From Deltaproteobacteria bacterium ADurb.Bin207 (GTDB lineage: Bacteria; Myxococcota_A; Polyangia; Polyangiales; Polyangiaceae): DNA of 45,732 nucleotides. The stretch is taken from positions 1 to 45,732 of the forward strand of contig MWCO01000051.1 in assembly GCA_002070115.1 (NCBI GenBank), given 5' to 3'. The notes beneath the pieces were generated by a model, which saw nothing but the letters and a program-made list of their open reading frames with translations, was not told the DNA's origin and searched no databases. The stretch's first letter is position 1; each line of letters begins with the position of its first letter. The position numbers and the translations under genes were made by a program. Below, piece after piece: positions 17,172 to 25,741 of this stretch.

Positions 17172-18371
17172 TTAGCCAAGCCGACGAGGCAGCCCCCGTT
17201 CGATGGCATTTCGCAATACACGCGCGGGATCGGCAAAGCGAGTCAGAAGGATCATGGCGGCGATCACAAACGGCTTATGACTGGCTTCCCGATACGTGGG
17301 AATGCGATAAAAATCGAATACATCCGCGGATACTTCCCCGTGTTCGCAACTCACGTCCGTGATGTCCGCGGGCAAACAATGCATGTATAGCGCACGCCCA
17401 TCACGCGTTCGCTTCATCATGTCCCACGTGCATTCCCAATCCATGAACTTCTTGTTGTTCTCGAGACACTCTTTTTCGAGCGCCGCCAGGTCCCCAGAGC
17501 GATTCTCCCGAAGCAGCTTGGTGCGCTGCTCCATCACATGAAAAGGCGCCCAGCTTTTCGGATATACGATATCCGCGCCCTCGAAAGCCTCTTGCATCGA
17601 TGCAACCTTCGTAAATCTTCCTCCAGAAGCATTCGCATGACGCTTCGCCACCTCGAGGGTCTCGGGAATGACGTCATACCCTTGCGGATGCGCCAGCACC
17701 ACATCCATGCCAAATCGCGTCATCAAGGTGATGATGCCTTGCGGTACGCTCAAGGGTTTGCCGTAGGAAGGTGAATACGCCCACGTCATCGCAACTCGCT
17801 TGCCACGAAGGTTTTCCACTCCTCCGTAGGTGCGAATCAGGTGCTGCAAGTCCGCCAACGATTGCGTGGGATGATCGAGGTCGCACTGCAGATTCACCAC
17901 CGATGGGCGCTGCGCGAGCACCCCTTGCCGAAACCCATCCTCGAGCGCCGAGGCGAATTCCGTCATGTACTTATGACCTTCGTGGATGAACATATCATCG
18001 CGGATCCCAATCGTCTCGGTCATGAACGAGATCATATTGGCCGTCTCACGTGTCGTCTCACCATGCGCAATCTGCGATTTTTTCTCGTCGAAGTCCTGCA
18101 CCGTGAGACCAAGCATGTTGGTCGCGCTTGCAAAGGAAAACCGCGTGCGCGTCGACTGATCCCGAAACAACGAAACCGCAAGTCCCGTATCGAATACTCT
18201 CGTCGAGATCCCTTGCGCATACATGGTTTCAAGAAGGTCGACCACCTGGAGCAACGCGGCGATCTCCGAATCCGAATGCTCCCAAGTCAGCAAAAAATCC
18301 TTGTTATGAAGGCCAGTGGGGGTGCTGGCAAGCTTCGCCAGCTTGTCTTCGAACGAAGCGGTCAACGTCAT
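17172..18371 (-). CDS. ygeW: YgeW-type knotted carbamoyltransferase
   Basis: This is a 399-residue aspartate/ornithine carbamoyltransferase-fold enzyme. The carbamoyl-phosphate loop SLFRDQSTRTRFSF is at residues 67-80, DHPTQSLADL at 166-175 and the HCLPADI motif at 331-337. The pattern FDEKKSQIAHGETTRETANM is characteristic of the YgeW branch, whose members carry a trefoil knot and whose acceptor substrate is not established. The ATG at 18371 is preceded by GAGGAAG; the frame upstream to 18521 is spurious. In E. coli ygeW lies among purine-catabolic genes. Here it stands alone between a convergent DUF481 gene and an HtrA protease, so the context does not reveal its substrate. Confidence 0.85.
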   Translation of the reverse strand: MTLTASFEDKLAKLASTPTGLHNKDFLLTWEHSDSEIAALLQVVDLLETMYAQGISTRVFDTGLAVSLFRDQSTRTRFSFASATNMLGLTVQDFDEKKSQIAHGETTRETANMISFMTETIGIRDDMFIHEGHKYMTEFASALEDGFRQGVLAQRPSVVNLQCDLDHPTQSLADLQHLIRTYGGVENLRGKRVAMTWAYSPSYGKPLSVPQGIITLMTRFGMDVVLAHPQGYDVIPETLEVAKRHANASGGRFTKVASMQEAFEGADIVYPKSWAPFHVMEQRTKLLRENRSGDLAALEKECLENNKKFMDWECTWDMMKRTRDGRALYMHCLPADITDVSCEHGEVSADVFDFYRIPTYREASHKPFVIAAMILLTRFADPARVLRNAIERGLPRRLG

Positions 18372-18533
18372 GATCTTCCTCGCAATGAACGAATGAGAAG
18401 CACCCCTTGTACGAAAAAGAACCTGTTCCGACAACCATCCTTTGGCGCACCTGCTTGCTCCACGCCAGGCCACGGAAAAGCCCGGTTCAACACCGGACCA
18501 AAGGTAGGCCAAGGCATCCACGCCCCGTGGGGC

Positions 18534-20009
18534 TCATTCCGACGCCTCTACCGCGACAAATAGCGTGGTATTTCCTCTTCGCACTTGCAGCAAGGCCGGT
18601 CGCTTTTCCGCCTTTGCCCGCGTCAGTCCGGCAAACACCTGCTCAGGAGTCGTCACCGGCACCCTGTCCACCGACTGAATGATATCTCCCCGCACCAATC
18701 GACTCGCCACCTTGCCCGATACCGCCGTCACCACCACCCCGTTCGCATGCGGCTGCATCGTCAAACCGAATCTCGAAGGCGAAGCCCCCTTTGCCGCTTT
18801 GCCAACTCCCTTGTCGTCCGCTTCCAGCGCGTCGAGCGTGATGGTCACCGTTTGCGGTTTTCCTTCCCGCAAAAACTGGAGGCGAACCGAAGAACCTGGC
18901 GGCTGAGAGGCAATGAGACGCGGCAAGTCATGGCTGCGAGATAGTTGGGTTCCGTTGACTTCGACGATGAGATCGCCCACGCGAAGGCCCGCCCGGTCCG
19001 CCGCGGCCCCTCGTTCCACCTCCGATACCAGCGCACCACGAGGACGATCGAGCCCCAACGCTCGCGCTATGTCTTCATTCACAGGCTGAAAGGTAATTCC
19101 CAGCTTGCCCCGCTGCACATGCCCCTTGTCCCGGAGCTGCAATACCACGTCCTTCACCATGTTGATAGGAATGGCAAAACCAATTCCTTGCCCTTGACGA
19201 TGAATCGCCGTGTTGATGCCAACGAGTTCGCCTCGCAAATTGAAGAGCGGACCACCACTGTTGCCAGGATTGATCGAAGCGTCCGTTTGAATGAAATCAT
19301 CGTAAGGACCCGCTCCGATCGTGCGATCTTTCGCACTCACGATCCCCATCGTCACCGTATGCCCCAATCCAAAAGGATTGCCCACCGCAATCACATATTC
19401 ACCGACTCGCAACGCATCGCTGTCGCCAAGCACCACAGGATTCAGCACTCCCGCCCCATCCAGCTTGAGCAACGCTACGTCCAGCTTCCCATCCCGTCCA
19501 ATCACCCTCGCGGGAAAGCTCCGATCGTCCGCGAAACGAACCATGACCTCATCGGCGTCTTCGATGACGTGGTTGTTCGTAACCACATATCCGTCCGCAT
19601 CGATGACGAATCCCGAGCCAAGGGAACGCCGTTCCCGTTCGACCGGTCCCGATGGAAAAGGAATGGAAAACGGCGTGCGCCCTTCCGGACGACCAAAGCC
19701 TTCCGGTCCAAAAAAGAATTCGAACGGATCGATCATTGGAGGCATCTGCACCGATGCACTCGTGGTGATATTGACCACCGCCGGCTGCACTTTCTCGACC
19801 AAGGAAGCGATATCCGGCGTTCCCGCCAATACCGGCGGCGTGGCCAACGGCGGCGCCGATTGCCCAAACATCGTCGTGGAGGCAGACCCCGGAGCCGATA
19901 CGGGAGCGGGTGGTTGCGCCGCTGGCGTCCGTGTCGCACAACCAGATAAAATGAGCGAAAAAACGAGAAACGGTACGGAAAAAACCAGGTGATTCGAAGG
20001 ATATGACAT
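18534..20009 (-). CDS. HtrA/DegP-family lipoprotein serine protease with two PDZ domains
   Basis: This is a periplasmic quality-control protease of 491 residues. The start at 20009 (AGGGTGG upstream) gives a lipoprotein signal with lipobox ILSGC (Cys24), unusual because most DegP proteins are soluble. A Pro/Ala linker precedes the trypsin-like domain with catalytic H147 (TNNHVI), D177 (KLDVALL) and S251 (NPGNSGGPLF). PDZ1 follows (GKLGITFQPV... RAGLRVGDLIVEVNG), then a shorter PDZ2 (VVVTAVSGKVASRLVRGDIIQSVDRVPV). A Gly/Phe-rich LA-loop (DPFEFFFGPEGFGRPEG) lies just before the protease core, as in DegP/DegQ. It probably has its own promoter in the gap after 20009. Confidence 0.92.
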   Translation of the reverse strand: MSYPSNHLVFSVPFLVFSLILSGCATRTPAAQPPAPVSAPGSASTTMFGQSAPPLATPPVLAGTPDIASLVEKVQPAVVNITTSASVQMPPMIDPFEFFFGPEGFGRPEGRTPFSIPFPSGPVERERRSLGSGFVIDADGYVVTNNHVIEDADEVMVRFADDRSFPARVIGRDGKLDVALLKLDGAGVLNPVVLGDSDALRVGEYVIAVGNPFGLGHTVTMGIVSAKDRTIGAGPYDDFIQTDASINPGNSGGPLFNLRGELVGINTAIHRQGQGIGFAIPINMVKDVVLQLRDKGHVQRGKLGITFQPVNEDIARALGLDRPRGALVSEVERGAAADRAGLRVGDLIVEVNGTQLSRSHDLPRLIASQPPGSSVRLQFLREGKPQTVTITLDALEADDKGVGKAAKGASPSRFGLTMQPHANGVVVTAVSGKVASRLVRGDIIQSVDRVPVTTPEQVFAGLTRAKAEKRPALLQVRRGNTTLFVAVEASE

Positions 20010-20127
20010 TGTTCCACCCTGCGTTGAACGGGTTCGGCCCCTTCCAACGAACGAGAGGCTCAGTCTGTTCCCGATATTCACGACCGCTGCGTCAATCAGC
20101 CAAACAGCCGCAAATCACCGCCCCCGG

Positions 20128-20388
20128 TCACAGCCCAAGCTCTGCCCGCTTGCGCTCGACATACGACGTCATCGCATCAATCGTGTCGAAGTTCTCCGGC
20201 GTGGCATCGTCGTTGTCCACCGAAAAACCATAGTTTTCCTCAATAAATAGTATGATCTCGAGCATTCCCGCCGAGTCGACGATATGCGCTCGCTCCAGGG
20301 AAGTATCGTCCTGTAACGAGTCGGCGTCGGCCCCTTCCATGAAGGTGGTAAGGATAAACGTGCGAATTTGTTCGCGAATATTGTTCAT
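20128..20388 (-). CDS. acyl carrier protein
   Basis: This is an 86-residue carrier protein with the phosphopantetheine attachment serine S39 in VDSAGMLEI (the DSL-type motif, here DSA). The composition is acidic and four-helix-like, and the length is typical. It is not next to fatty-acid synthase genes. It lies 27 bp downstream of a PLP-dependent decarboxylase in the same direction, and an AMP-forming ligase able to load it lies at the far end of the same-strand gene run. Such stand-alone carriers accompany the ligase and decarboxylase genes of exosortase-A-type loci. The cargo is not known. Confidence 0.88.
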   Translation of the reverse strand: MNNIREQIRTFILTTFMEGADADSLQDDTSLERAHIVDSAGMLEIILFIEENYGFSVDNDDATPENFDTIDAMTSYVERKRAELGL

Positions 20389-20415
20389 GGGCCTTGTGTC
20401 TCCACAACCTTGGGT

Positions 20416-21654
20416 TCAAACCAATTGGGTCGGCGCCTTTCTCGCGCGGGATAGCTTGTACGCGCCTTCGTATACTACAATCTCCGGCGGAGTCTCATGC
20501 CCCAGGAACAACAAGGGGCTGGCGGCGTAACAATACGCCCCGGCACTGAGAATCCCCACGAGATCATCGATTTCCAAACGCGGTAGCGTGATGTTACGCG
20601 CCATCGAATCCATCGGAGTACATAACGGACCCACCAACTCCTGCGCCATCGGCTCCCCGTCGGCACGCGAGAGGTTGACGACCGGATAGTTCTTTTTCAC
20701 GAGTTGCCCGAAAAAACCCGTGGCAGGAAAACAATGATGCATGCCGCCATCGAGCACCACGAAACGCTTGCCGCGAGTCTGTTTCACATCCACCACCCGC
20801 GCTACGTATATGCCAAATGTGCCGATGAGAAACCGTCCCAATTCGAGGATGAATCGCGTGTCCCGAAGCCGCGGATGCTCGGTGGGCGCCTGCCGAAGCA
20901 GCTCGCCAACCTCCCGAGCCAGCGCATGCACGTCGATCGCTTCCTGTCCTGCAAAATACGGTACCCCAAACCCGCCCCCCAGGTTCACGAACGATGGACG
21001 AAGGTCATGCTCCTCGCTCAAACGACTCGCAATGGCCAGGGTCTGACGGATATTGTCAATAATCCCTTTGATTTCAAGGCATTGGGTGCCGGAAAAAATG
21101 TGGATGCCGTCCAGACGAACGCCTTTGGTGGTTTTGGCCTCTTCCAATAACGCGGGAGCGTCTTCCTCGGCCGTACCGAATTGCGACGGTGTTCCTCCCA
21201 TCTTCATGGTGAATTCTTTGGGAGTGAATTGGGGATTGATTCGAATCGCTATCGTTGCCGTCTTGCCAAGCTCGGTGGCCACTTTCGAGGCACGGCGAAG
21301 TTCCGTGGGGGATTCGATGCTGAGCAATCGCACCTGCCGCTCAATCGCAACCCGTAGTTCCTGCTCCGTTTTTCCCGGCCCCGCAAAACTCATGGCAGAA
21401 GGACTGTGCCCAGCCGCTACCGCCATTTCGATCTCTCCCGCGGAAGATACATCCAAACCCGCCACGTGCCCAAGCCACGCTCGAAGAACATCTGGATTCG
21501 AATTCGCCTTCATCGCGAAATACACATCGACATAATCCGGCAGCCCAGCTTGCAAAGCATGCAGATGCGCAAGGGCGCTATCGAGATCGTATAGGTAAAA
21601 AGGCGTCCCGAAGTCCCGCGCAACCGCTTTGATATCGATGGTATCGAGATTCAT
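20416..21654 (-). CDS. PLP-dependent decarboxylase, exosortase-A-associated type
   Basis: This is a fold-III (alanine-racemase-like) decarboxylase of 412 residues, related to diaminopimelate and ornithine decarboxylases. The PLP lysine is K49 in YFAMKANSNP. The phosphate-binding GGGFG is at 226-230, H185 lies in GIHIFSG, and the second-subunit cysteine C345 is in VGPLCTPMD. The stretch VVLDGGMHHCFPATGFFGQLVKK and the GPLCTPMD context match the subfamily found in exosortase-A/PEP-CTERM loci rather than LysA. The amino-acid substrate is unknown. The start at 21654 gives the normal N-terminus (AVARDFGTPFYLYD). The adjacent carrier protein suggests that the product or substrate is carried as an acyl or aminoacyl thioester (inference). 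Confidence 0.82.
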   Translation of the reverse strand: MNLDTIDIKAVARDFGTPFYLYDLDSALAHLHALQAGLPDYVDVYFAMKANSNPDVLRAWLGHVAGLDVSSAGEIEMAVAAGHSPSAMSFAGPGKTEQELRVAIERQVRLLSIESPTELRRASKVATELGKTATIAIRINPQFTPKEFTMKMGGTPSQFGTAEEDAPALLEEAKTTKGVRLDGIHIFSGTQCLEIKGIIDNIRQTLAIASRLSEEHDLRPSFVNLGGGFGVPYFAGQEAIDVHALAREVGELLRQAPTEHPRLRDTRFILELGRFLIGTFGIYVARVVDVKQTRGKRFVVLDGGMHHCFPATGFFGQLVKKNYPVVNLSRADGEPMAQELVGPLCTPMDSMARNITLPRLEIDDLVGILSAGAYCYAASPLLFLGHETPPEIVVYEGAYKLSRARKAPTQLV

Positions 21655-21859
21655 GACCCCACACCCTTGAGCCCACCCCGGCTTTGCGTCAAGCCCGAGA
21701 CGCCCTCGGCTATCGCCGCTTTCCCCCATTTGTTTTCTTCTCGCCACCATCGTCGCCGCTACCCCTACAAAACCGTATGCTCCCGAATCCTCCCGCCCAT
21801 CACGCCCGGCATGGCAGCAAGGAGCCGTTGACTCGGAGATTGGCGAGGAAATGGAATTC

Positions 21860-22588
21860 TCAGGAGGAAGAATCAGCCTTTTCCGCCTCCGGTGGCGTCA
21901 TGCGCTTGATGACACGCGCCGGATTACCCATCACCACCGAATCGGGCGGAATGTTGGAACGCACCACGCTGCCCGCGCCAATGACCGAGCGCGCTCCAAT
22001 CCGCACGCCTTTGAGAATCATGCAATCCCGCGAAATTTGTACGTTATCCTCGATAATCACCGGCTCGATATCCTCATCCGATGCAGGCACCGTCCAGATC
22101 GGTTGCCGCGGATTGTAATGGGAATGCCCCTCGGTATCCGCGATGTAGGTATTGCCCCCGATGGCCACAAAATCCCCCACCTCAATCCGCTCCGCCACCG
22201 CAAACGTCGTCCAATGACCCAAAAATACTCCGTTGCCGATCTTGAGCACCGGAGAACGCCTGGAGTTGCCCTTGATCGCTATCTCCCCCGAAATGCGAAT
22301 ATCACTGCCCAACTCGATGCGCGGACAGGCCGTAATATACGGAATGCGGTCTACCGATATCCTCTCGCCATGCACCGCACACTTCGACAGAAATAATGGC
22401 GTGGCAATGAGCGAGCGACGCGCCCACTCATAGGCTTCCCGGGCCGACCAATGGGTGTCGAACGCCAACTCGAAAAGCCACCGATTGTCCTCGTTGGGCA
22501 CTACCGAGCGGAAAATGAGGTCCTTCGCGTAAGGCTTGACGACACGAAGCAGGGAAGAAAGACCGCGTTGGGATGGGTTTTCATTCAT
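21860..22588 (-). CDS. hexapeptide-repeat acyltransferase
   Basis: This is a 242-residue left-handed beta-helix transferase of the LbH/WbbJ-like family, which usually O-acetylates sugars. Hexapeptide repeats begin near IELGSDIRISGEIAIKGN and continue through IGNGVFLGHWTTFAVAERIEVGDFVAIGG, VIIEDNVQISRDCMILKGVRIGARSVIGAGSVV. The family's catalytic-loop region is ADTEGHSHYNPRQ. The chain ends with the common MGNPARVI motif. The start at 22588 is the first ATG giving a normal N-terminus. It lies 205 bp upstream of the decarboxylase on the same strand, so it probably modifies the product of the surrounding polysaccharide genes. The N-terminal ~60 residues are not of the hexapeptide type. Confidence 0.82.
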   Translation of the reverse strand: MNENPSQRGLSSLLRVVKPYAKDLIFRSVVPNEDNRWLFELAFDTHWSAREAYEWARRSLIATPLFLSKCAVHGERISVDRIPYITACPRIELGSDIRISGEIAIKGNSRRSPVLKIGNGVFLGHWTTFAVAERIEVGDFVAIGGNTYIADTEGHSHYNPRQPIWTVPASDEDIEPVIIEDNVQISRDCMILKGVRIGARSVIGAGSVVRSNIPPDSVVMGNPARVIKRMTPPEAEKADSSS

Positions 22589-22849
22589 GGGCAGCACCAG
22601 ATGCCCCCTTGCGTAGCCCGACGAACGCCCGGGGGCAAGAGATAGCCCTCCCAAACCATGTCCAATCGCCCTTCGCCCACCAAAATCGTCATAAGCTCAT
22701 CGCCGCCACGCCCTTATCCACCTCATCGGCCTCGGCCCGGGCGGAGGGTCCCATCGAGGGGATGCTGTATATTTAATATGTTAAATCAATGGGTTATAAG
22801 AACTTGGCCAGTGCCTGGCTCCCCGAAAACGACGAGCTGAGTCCTTCGC
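22589..22849. promoter_or_regulatory. intergenic region with AT-rich inverted repeat
   Basis: This is the 261-bp gap upstream of the acyltransferase, downstream of the solute-binding fusion. It holds ATTTAA-TATG-TTAAAT, an inverted repeat at 22771-22786, inside the AT-rich tract 22769-22799. It may carry the promoter for the acyltransferase, decarboxylase and ACP group. No other element is recognised. Confidence 0.35.
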
Positions 22850-24355
22850 TCACCGGGCCCCAAGCACTTCGATCGTGGCGGATGCCGTGCGCGCGGGCTG
22901 CGATGCGATTTGCAGCCGATTTTCCGCCAAACCAAAACGACCGATCGCCGCGGCCACAGCCTTTGCCGCTTTCGCTTTGTGTATGGCCGCCGTGCCTCGA
23001 ACCGCCACTCGCAGCGTCGACCTGTCGAATAACCCAGCCAAAAATCCAATTTCTCCCGCTAACGCGTCTTCGTCGACCTCCGCCGCAGAAAACGCAAAGC
23101 GCAGCAGAACATCATTGTGGCTGCCCCTGGGTAAGTCACTGTTTTTATTGAATTTTTCTGTCCCTTGATCGGTTCCCAATTGCCGTACGAGCGCGGAAAT
23201 GATCGTCGGTGATGATGCCGGCGCCTCAGGTAGCGGTGTCGAAAGCAAGCCAGCGGCTTTCCAGACCTCCCATCCCCGCTGAAAAAGCGATTCGGTGGTC
23301 AGTGCTCCCCGTCCGGATAGTCCGGCCCAGCGCGCATTATCCGCAAGGTTGGCCCAAGACAACGGCCCCAAACGGTTGATCAACACCAGAGGGTCGGGCG
23401 CTCCCCCTTGCTTGGATATCTCCCTGGCAGAAGTTGCCGCATCCGCTCGAATGCGGTCCTCGCCCTCGAGCCATACCCGCACCCAAGCGGTAAGCGCCGC
23501 CCGGTGGGTATCCACAAAACCCGCCTGCGCCACGGCGACGATCGGCACCATCATCGGGGCATCGGCGCTGGTAAGCTGCAATTTGCCGGAGGCCGCGTCG
23601 ACTTTGGGAATGTCCATCAGGCTCAGGGCTTCGAAGTCCGGCGGTGTTTTATCGCTGGGAAGCTCGAATCGGAGGCGAGTGGGCGGGGCGCCCGCCAGTT
23701 GAAGGGAAAACAGGCCTAAAAATGCCTGAGAGGAACCAGGTTCGGCCCGCAACGTCAGCTCACCTTCCGGTAGGTTGGTCAGCGAACCTTGCTTGGCATA
23801 CAGGGCTTCGCGTCCGCGTGACCAGCCCACCACGAAAAACACGCGGGGCTCGAGCGCCCGCAATCGCTCATACGCCGCGATAAATTCCGGCATGGGAATC
23901 ACCGCCACATCGACGCCCTTGGCATCCGCCCCGCCCCGGGCAAGCGCTTCTTCTACCTCACTCATCCGGTCGAGCACCGAAAGATGGGCGTCGACTCCCG
24001 CTTTGACGAATAAGCTATTTTCCCCTGGATCAAGCCCCGCGTTGACCAGGAGCCCCGGAGCCAACAATTCCCATCTCAATGCCCCCACACGCAAGGGGGA
24101 TAAGGGTTGCTTGCCGCTCCCCGAGGAAGAAGCGACCGGCATCTTTGGCGCGGATGATGCATTCGGTGCAATATTCGGCGCGAAATTCGACGATACCACC
24201 GCCGTCGCCGAAGAGGCAGTGGGCGTGGCCATTTCGATGAACGTTGGCATTCGCCATCGAACCAGCGTCGAGGCTACGAACCCGAGGAGCATCAGCAAAA
24301 GAACGACGAAAACAGCTTTGGAACGCACGATTTCACCATTGAGAGGAGCCGTCAC
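22850..24355 (-). CDS. solute-binding-like protein fused to degenerate OmpA-like domain
   Basis: This is a 501-residue protein with one N-terminal membrane segment (AVFVVLLLMLLGFVASTLV) and a Ser/Ala-rich linker. The central region resembles NMT1/TauA-type periplasmic solute-binding domains (LRVGALRWELLAPGLLVNAGLDP, VDVAVIPMPEFIAAYERL). The last ~90 residues look like an OmpA-type peptidoglycan-binding fold, from LLRFAFSAAEVDEDALAGEI onward. Their usual G-H-x-D and R-A/V residues are replaced (GTAAIHKAKAAKAV), so peptidoglycan binding is doubtful. The GTG start overlaps the end of the protease gene by 23 bp, which indicates translational coupling. I infer a periplasmic sensor or scaffold anchored in the inner membrane. 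No transport permease is nearby. Confidence 0.6.
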   Translation of the reverse strand: MTAPLNGEIVRSKAVFVVLLLMLLGFVASTLVRWRMPTFIEMATPTASSATAVVSSNFAPNIAPNASSAPKMPVASSSGSGKQPLSPLRVGALRWELLAPGLLVNAGLDPGENSLFVKAGVDAHLSVLDRMSEVEEALARGGADAKGVDVAVIPMPEFIAAYERLRALEPRVFFVVGWSRGREALYAKQGSLTNLPEGELTLRAEPGSSQAFLGLFSLQLAGAPPTRLRFELPSDKTPPDFEALSLMDIPKVDAASGKLQLTSADAPMMVPIVAVAQAGFVDTHRAALTAWVRVWLEGEDRIRADAATSAREISKQGGAPDPLVLINRLGPLSWANLADNARWAGLSGRGALTTESLFQRGWEVWKAAGLLSTPLPEAPASSPTIISALVRQLGTDQGTEKFNKNSDLPRGSHNDVLLRFAFSAAEVDEDALAGEIGFLAGLFDRSTLRVAVRGTAAIHKAKAAKAVAAAIGRFGLAENRLQIASQPARTASATIEVLGAR

Positions 24356-25595
24356 CGAAGGTTCGTCGGTTAGGGAAACCCGATTGAATCATGTTTTTTA
24401 GAGCATTGACGGGGACCGCCAGGTTGAGATTCTGGGCGCGCCCCCCAAGCCCTCCCATGACTTGCGCCGTGGTTACGCCAATGACTTCACCACGCATGTT
24501 GAATAGCGGTCCGCCAGAATTGCCCGGCGATACGGGAACCGACATCTGAATCCATGTCTTTCCCTCGTAAATCCGACGCGCCGACACCAGACCGTCAGTG
24601 AGCGTATGCTCGAGCCCGAGCGGATTGCCGATCGAAATGGCTCGCTCCCCCACCTCCACCGTATCCGAATTGCCCAACACAAGGGGAATGACCTCGCCCT
24701 TTTTACCTTCCGTGGGCGTATCCAGATTCACCCGCAAAAGAGCCAGATCCCTGGACGAATCCTCGGCAAGCAATTCCACGGTCTGGTATTTCGCCCCGTT
24801 GAGGAATTTGATCGAGATCTTTTGCGCCCCGCCGATCACATGGTGGTTGGTCGCGATGGTTCCTTGCGTGTCAATGAGAAATCCCGTGCCACCCCCTTCC
24901 AAATTCGCAGCGTTGGCCACAGAAATCGTGACGACCGCCGGGGATAGCTCCTTGAATAGTTGCGCGGGCGATTTTTCCTGAGGACCCGCATCCTTGATGA
25001 TCGGTGGCGGCTGCGGAGGCTTCGAGGATGCACTCGACGCTGGTGGCGGAGGAACCGGCGACGATGCAGATGCAGATGCGGATAAGGCTGCGGAAGCCGT
25101 CGAGCTGGGTGTCGGACTGGGCGTTGCGCTCGCTACGACACCGGGCGAATCCGATTCCGAAGCCACCGCGGCCGAACCCGACAGCCACAACGTCACTCGC
25201 CCCAGGGTGCCGAAGCCCGCGTCCGTGTAGCGGATCGCCTCCCGCGCCAAAGGGCCCCGCGTGAGGGAATGCCCTGCCACCATGAAAAGAAACGGAAACC
25301 CAAACCAAATCAACGCAAGCACGTCCGAAGCCAGCCCCTTGGCGCGCGTCGGATCGTCGTTGGGAAGCACCCGATCGACCACAACCAAAGGCACCACCAG
25401 GTTGATGACTAGAGCGACAAGCCCGCGAATCCAGCCATTGCCCGTAAGCATGCCCACGACGGCCATCAAGCAGGCTTGGGAAAGCATGAGACCAACGATG
25501 ATGGTGATCGTTTTGAGAATGCCGTGGGCGACGGAAAACTTGCTCGATTTTGGCGCGAAGGGGGTGCGTGCCATGGTGGATGGCGATGTTCGCAT
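24333..25595 (-). CDS. membrane-anchored HtrA-like serine protease, no PDZ
   Basis: This 420-residue protein has at least three hydrophobic segments in its first 110 residues (about 26-50, 57-75 and 90-108), then a Ser/Ala/Pro-rich linker (about 141-200). A trypsin-like domain follows with H252 (TNHHVI), D283 (SRDLALL) and S360 (SPGNSGGPLF). There is no C-terminal PDZ domain; the chain ends about 50 residues after the catalytic Ser region. The start at 25595 has only a weak AAAGA upstream, and an ATG at 25574 is an alternative. It is followed by, and overlaps, the solute-binding/OmpA-like gene. This suggests a membrane protease working with a periplasmic partner, inserted into the polysaccharide gene run. 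Confidence 0.85.
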   Translation of the reverse strand: MRTSPSTMARTPFAPKSSKFSVAHGILKTITIIVGLMLSQACLMAVVGMLTGNGWIRGLVALVINLVVPLVVVDRVLPNDDPTRAKGLASDVLALIWFGFPFLFMVAGHSLTRGPLAREAIRYTDAGFGTLGRVTLWLSGSAAVASESDSPGVVASATPSPTPSSTASAALSASASASSPVPPPPASSASSKPPQPPPIIKDAGPQEKSPAQLFKELSPAVVTISVANAANLEGGGTGFLIDTQGTIATNHHVIGGAQKISIKFLNGAKYQTVELLAEDSSRDLALLRVNLDTPTEGKKGEVIPLVLGNSDTVEVGERAISIGNPLGLEHTLTDGLVSARRIYEGKTWIQMSVPVSPGNSGGPLFNMRGEVIGVTTAQVMGGLGGRAQNLNLAVPVNALKNMIQSGFPNRRTFGDGSSQW

Positions 25596-25654
25596 TCTTT
25601 GGGTTGTATTGAGAAGGGGATTGTCGTGGGACTGACAGGCTTTGGCTTCGAATC

Positions 25655-25705
25655 TGTCGAAATATAAAAATTAGTAATAAATACAATTGATTATGTTAAT
25701 GCCCC
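25655..25705 (-). promoter_or_regulatory. AT-rich putative promoter of the protease pair
   Basis: The 146-bp gap between the GT4 gene and the protease start contains a strongly AT-rich block. On the minus strand it includes TTGTAT and TATATT, but only 14 bases separate them, which is short for a sigma-70 promoter. An UP-like role is equally possible. The position, 60-110 bp upstream of the protease start, suits a promoter that separates the protease pair from the glycosyltransferase operon. Confidence 0.3.
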
Positions 25706-25741
25706 GAGGTTGGGTGAACCATGGGCAAGGGCGTTTTCTCA

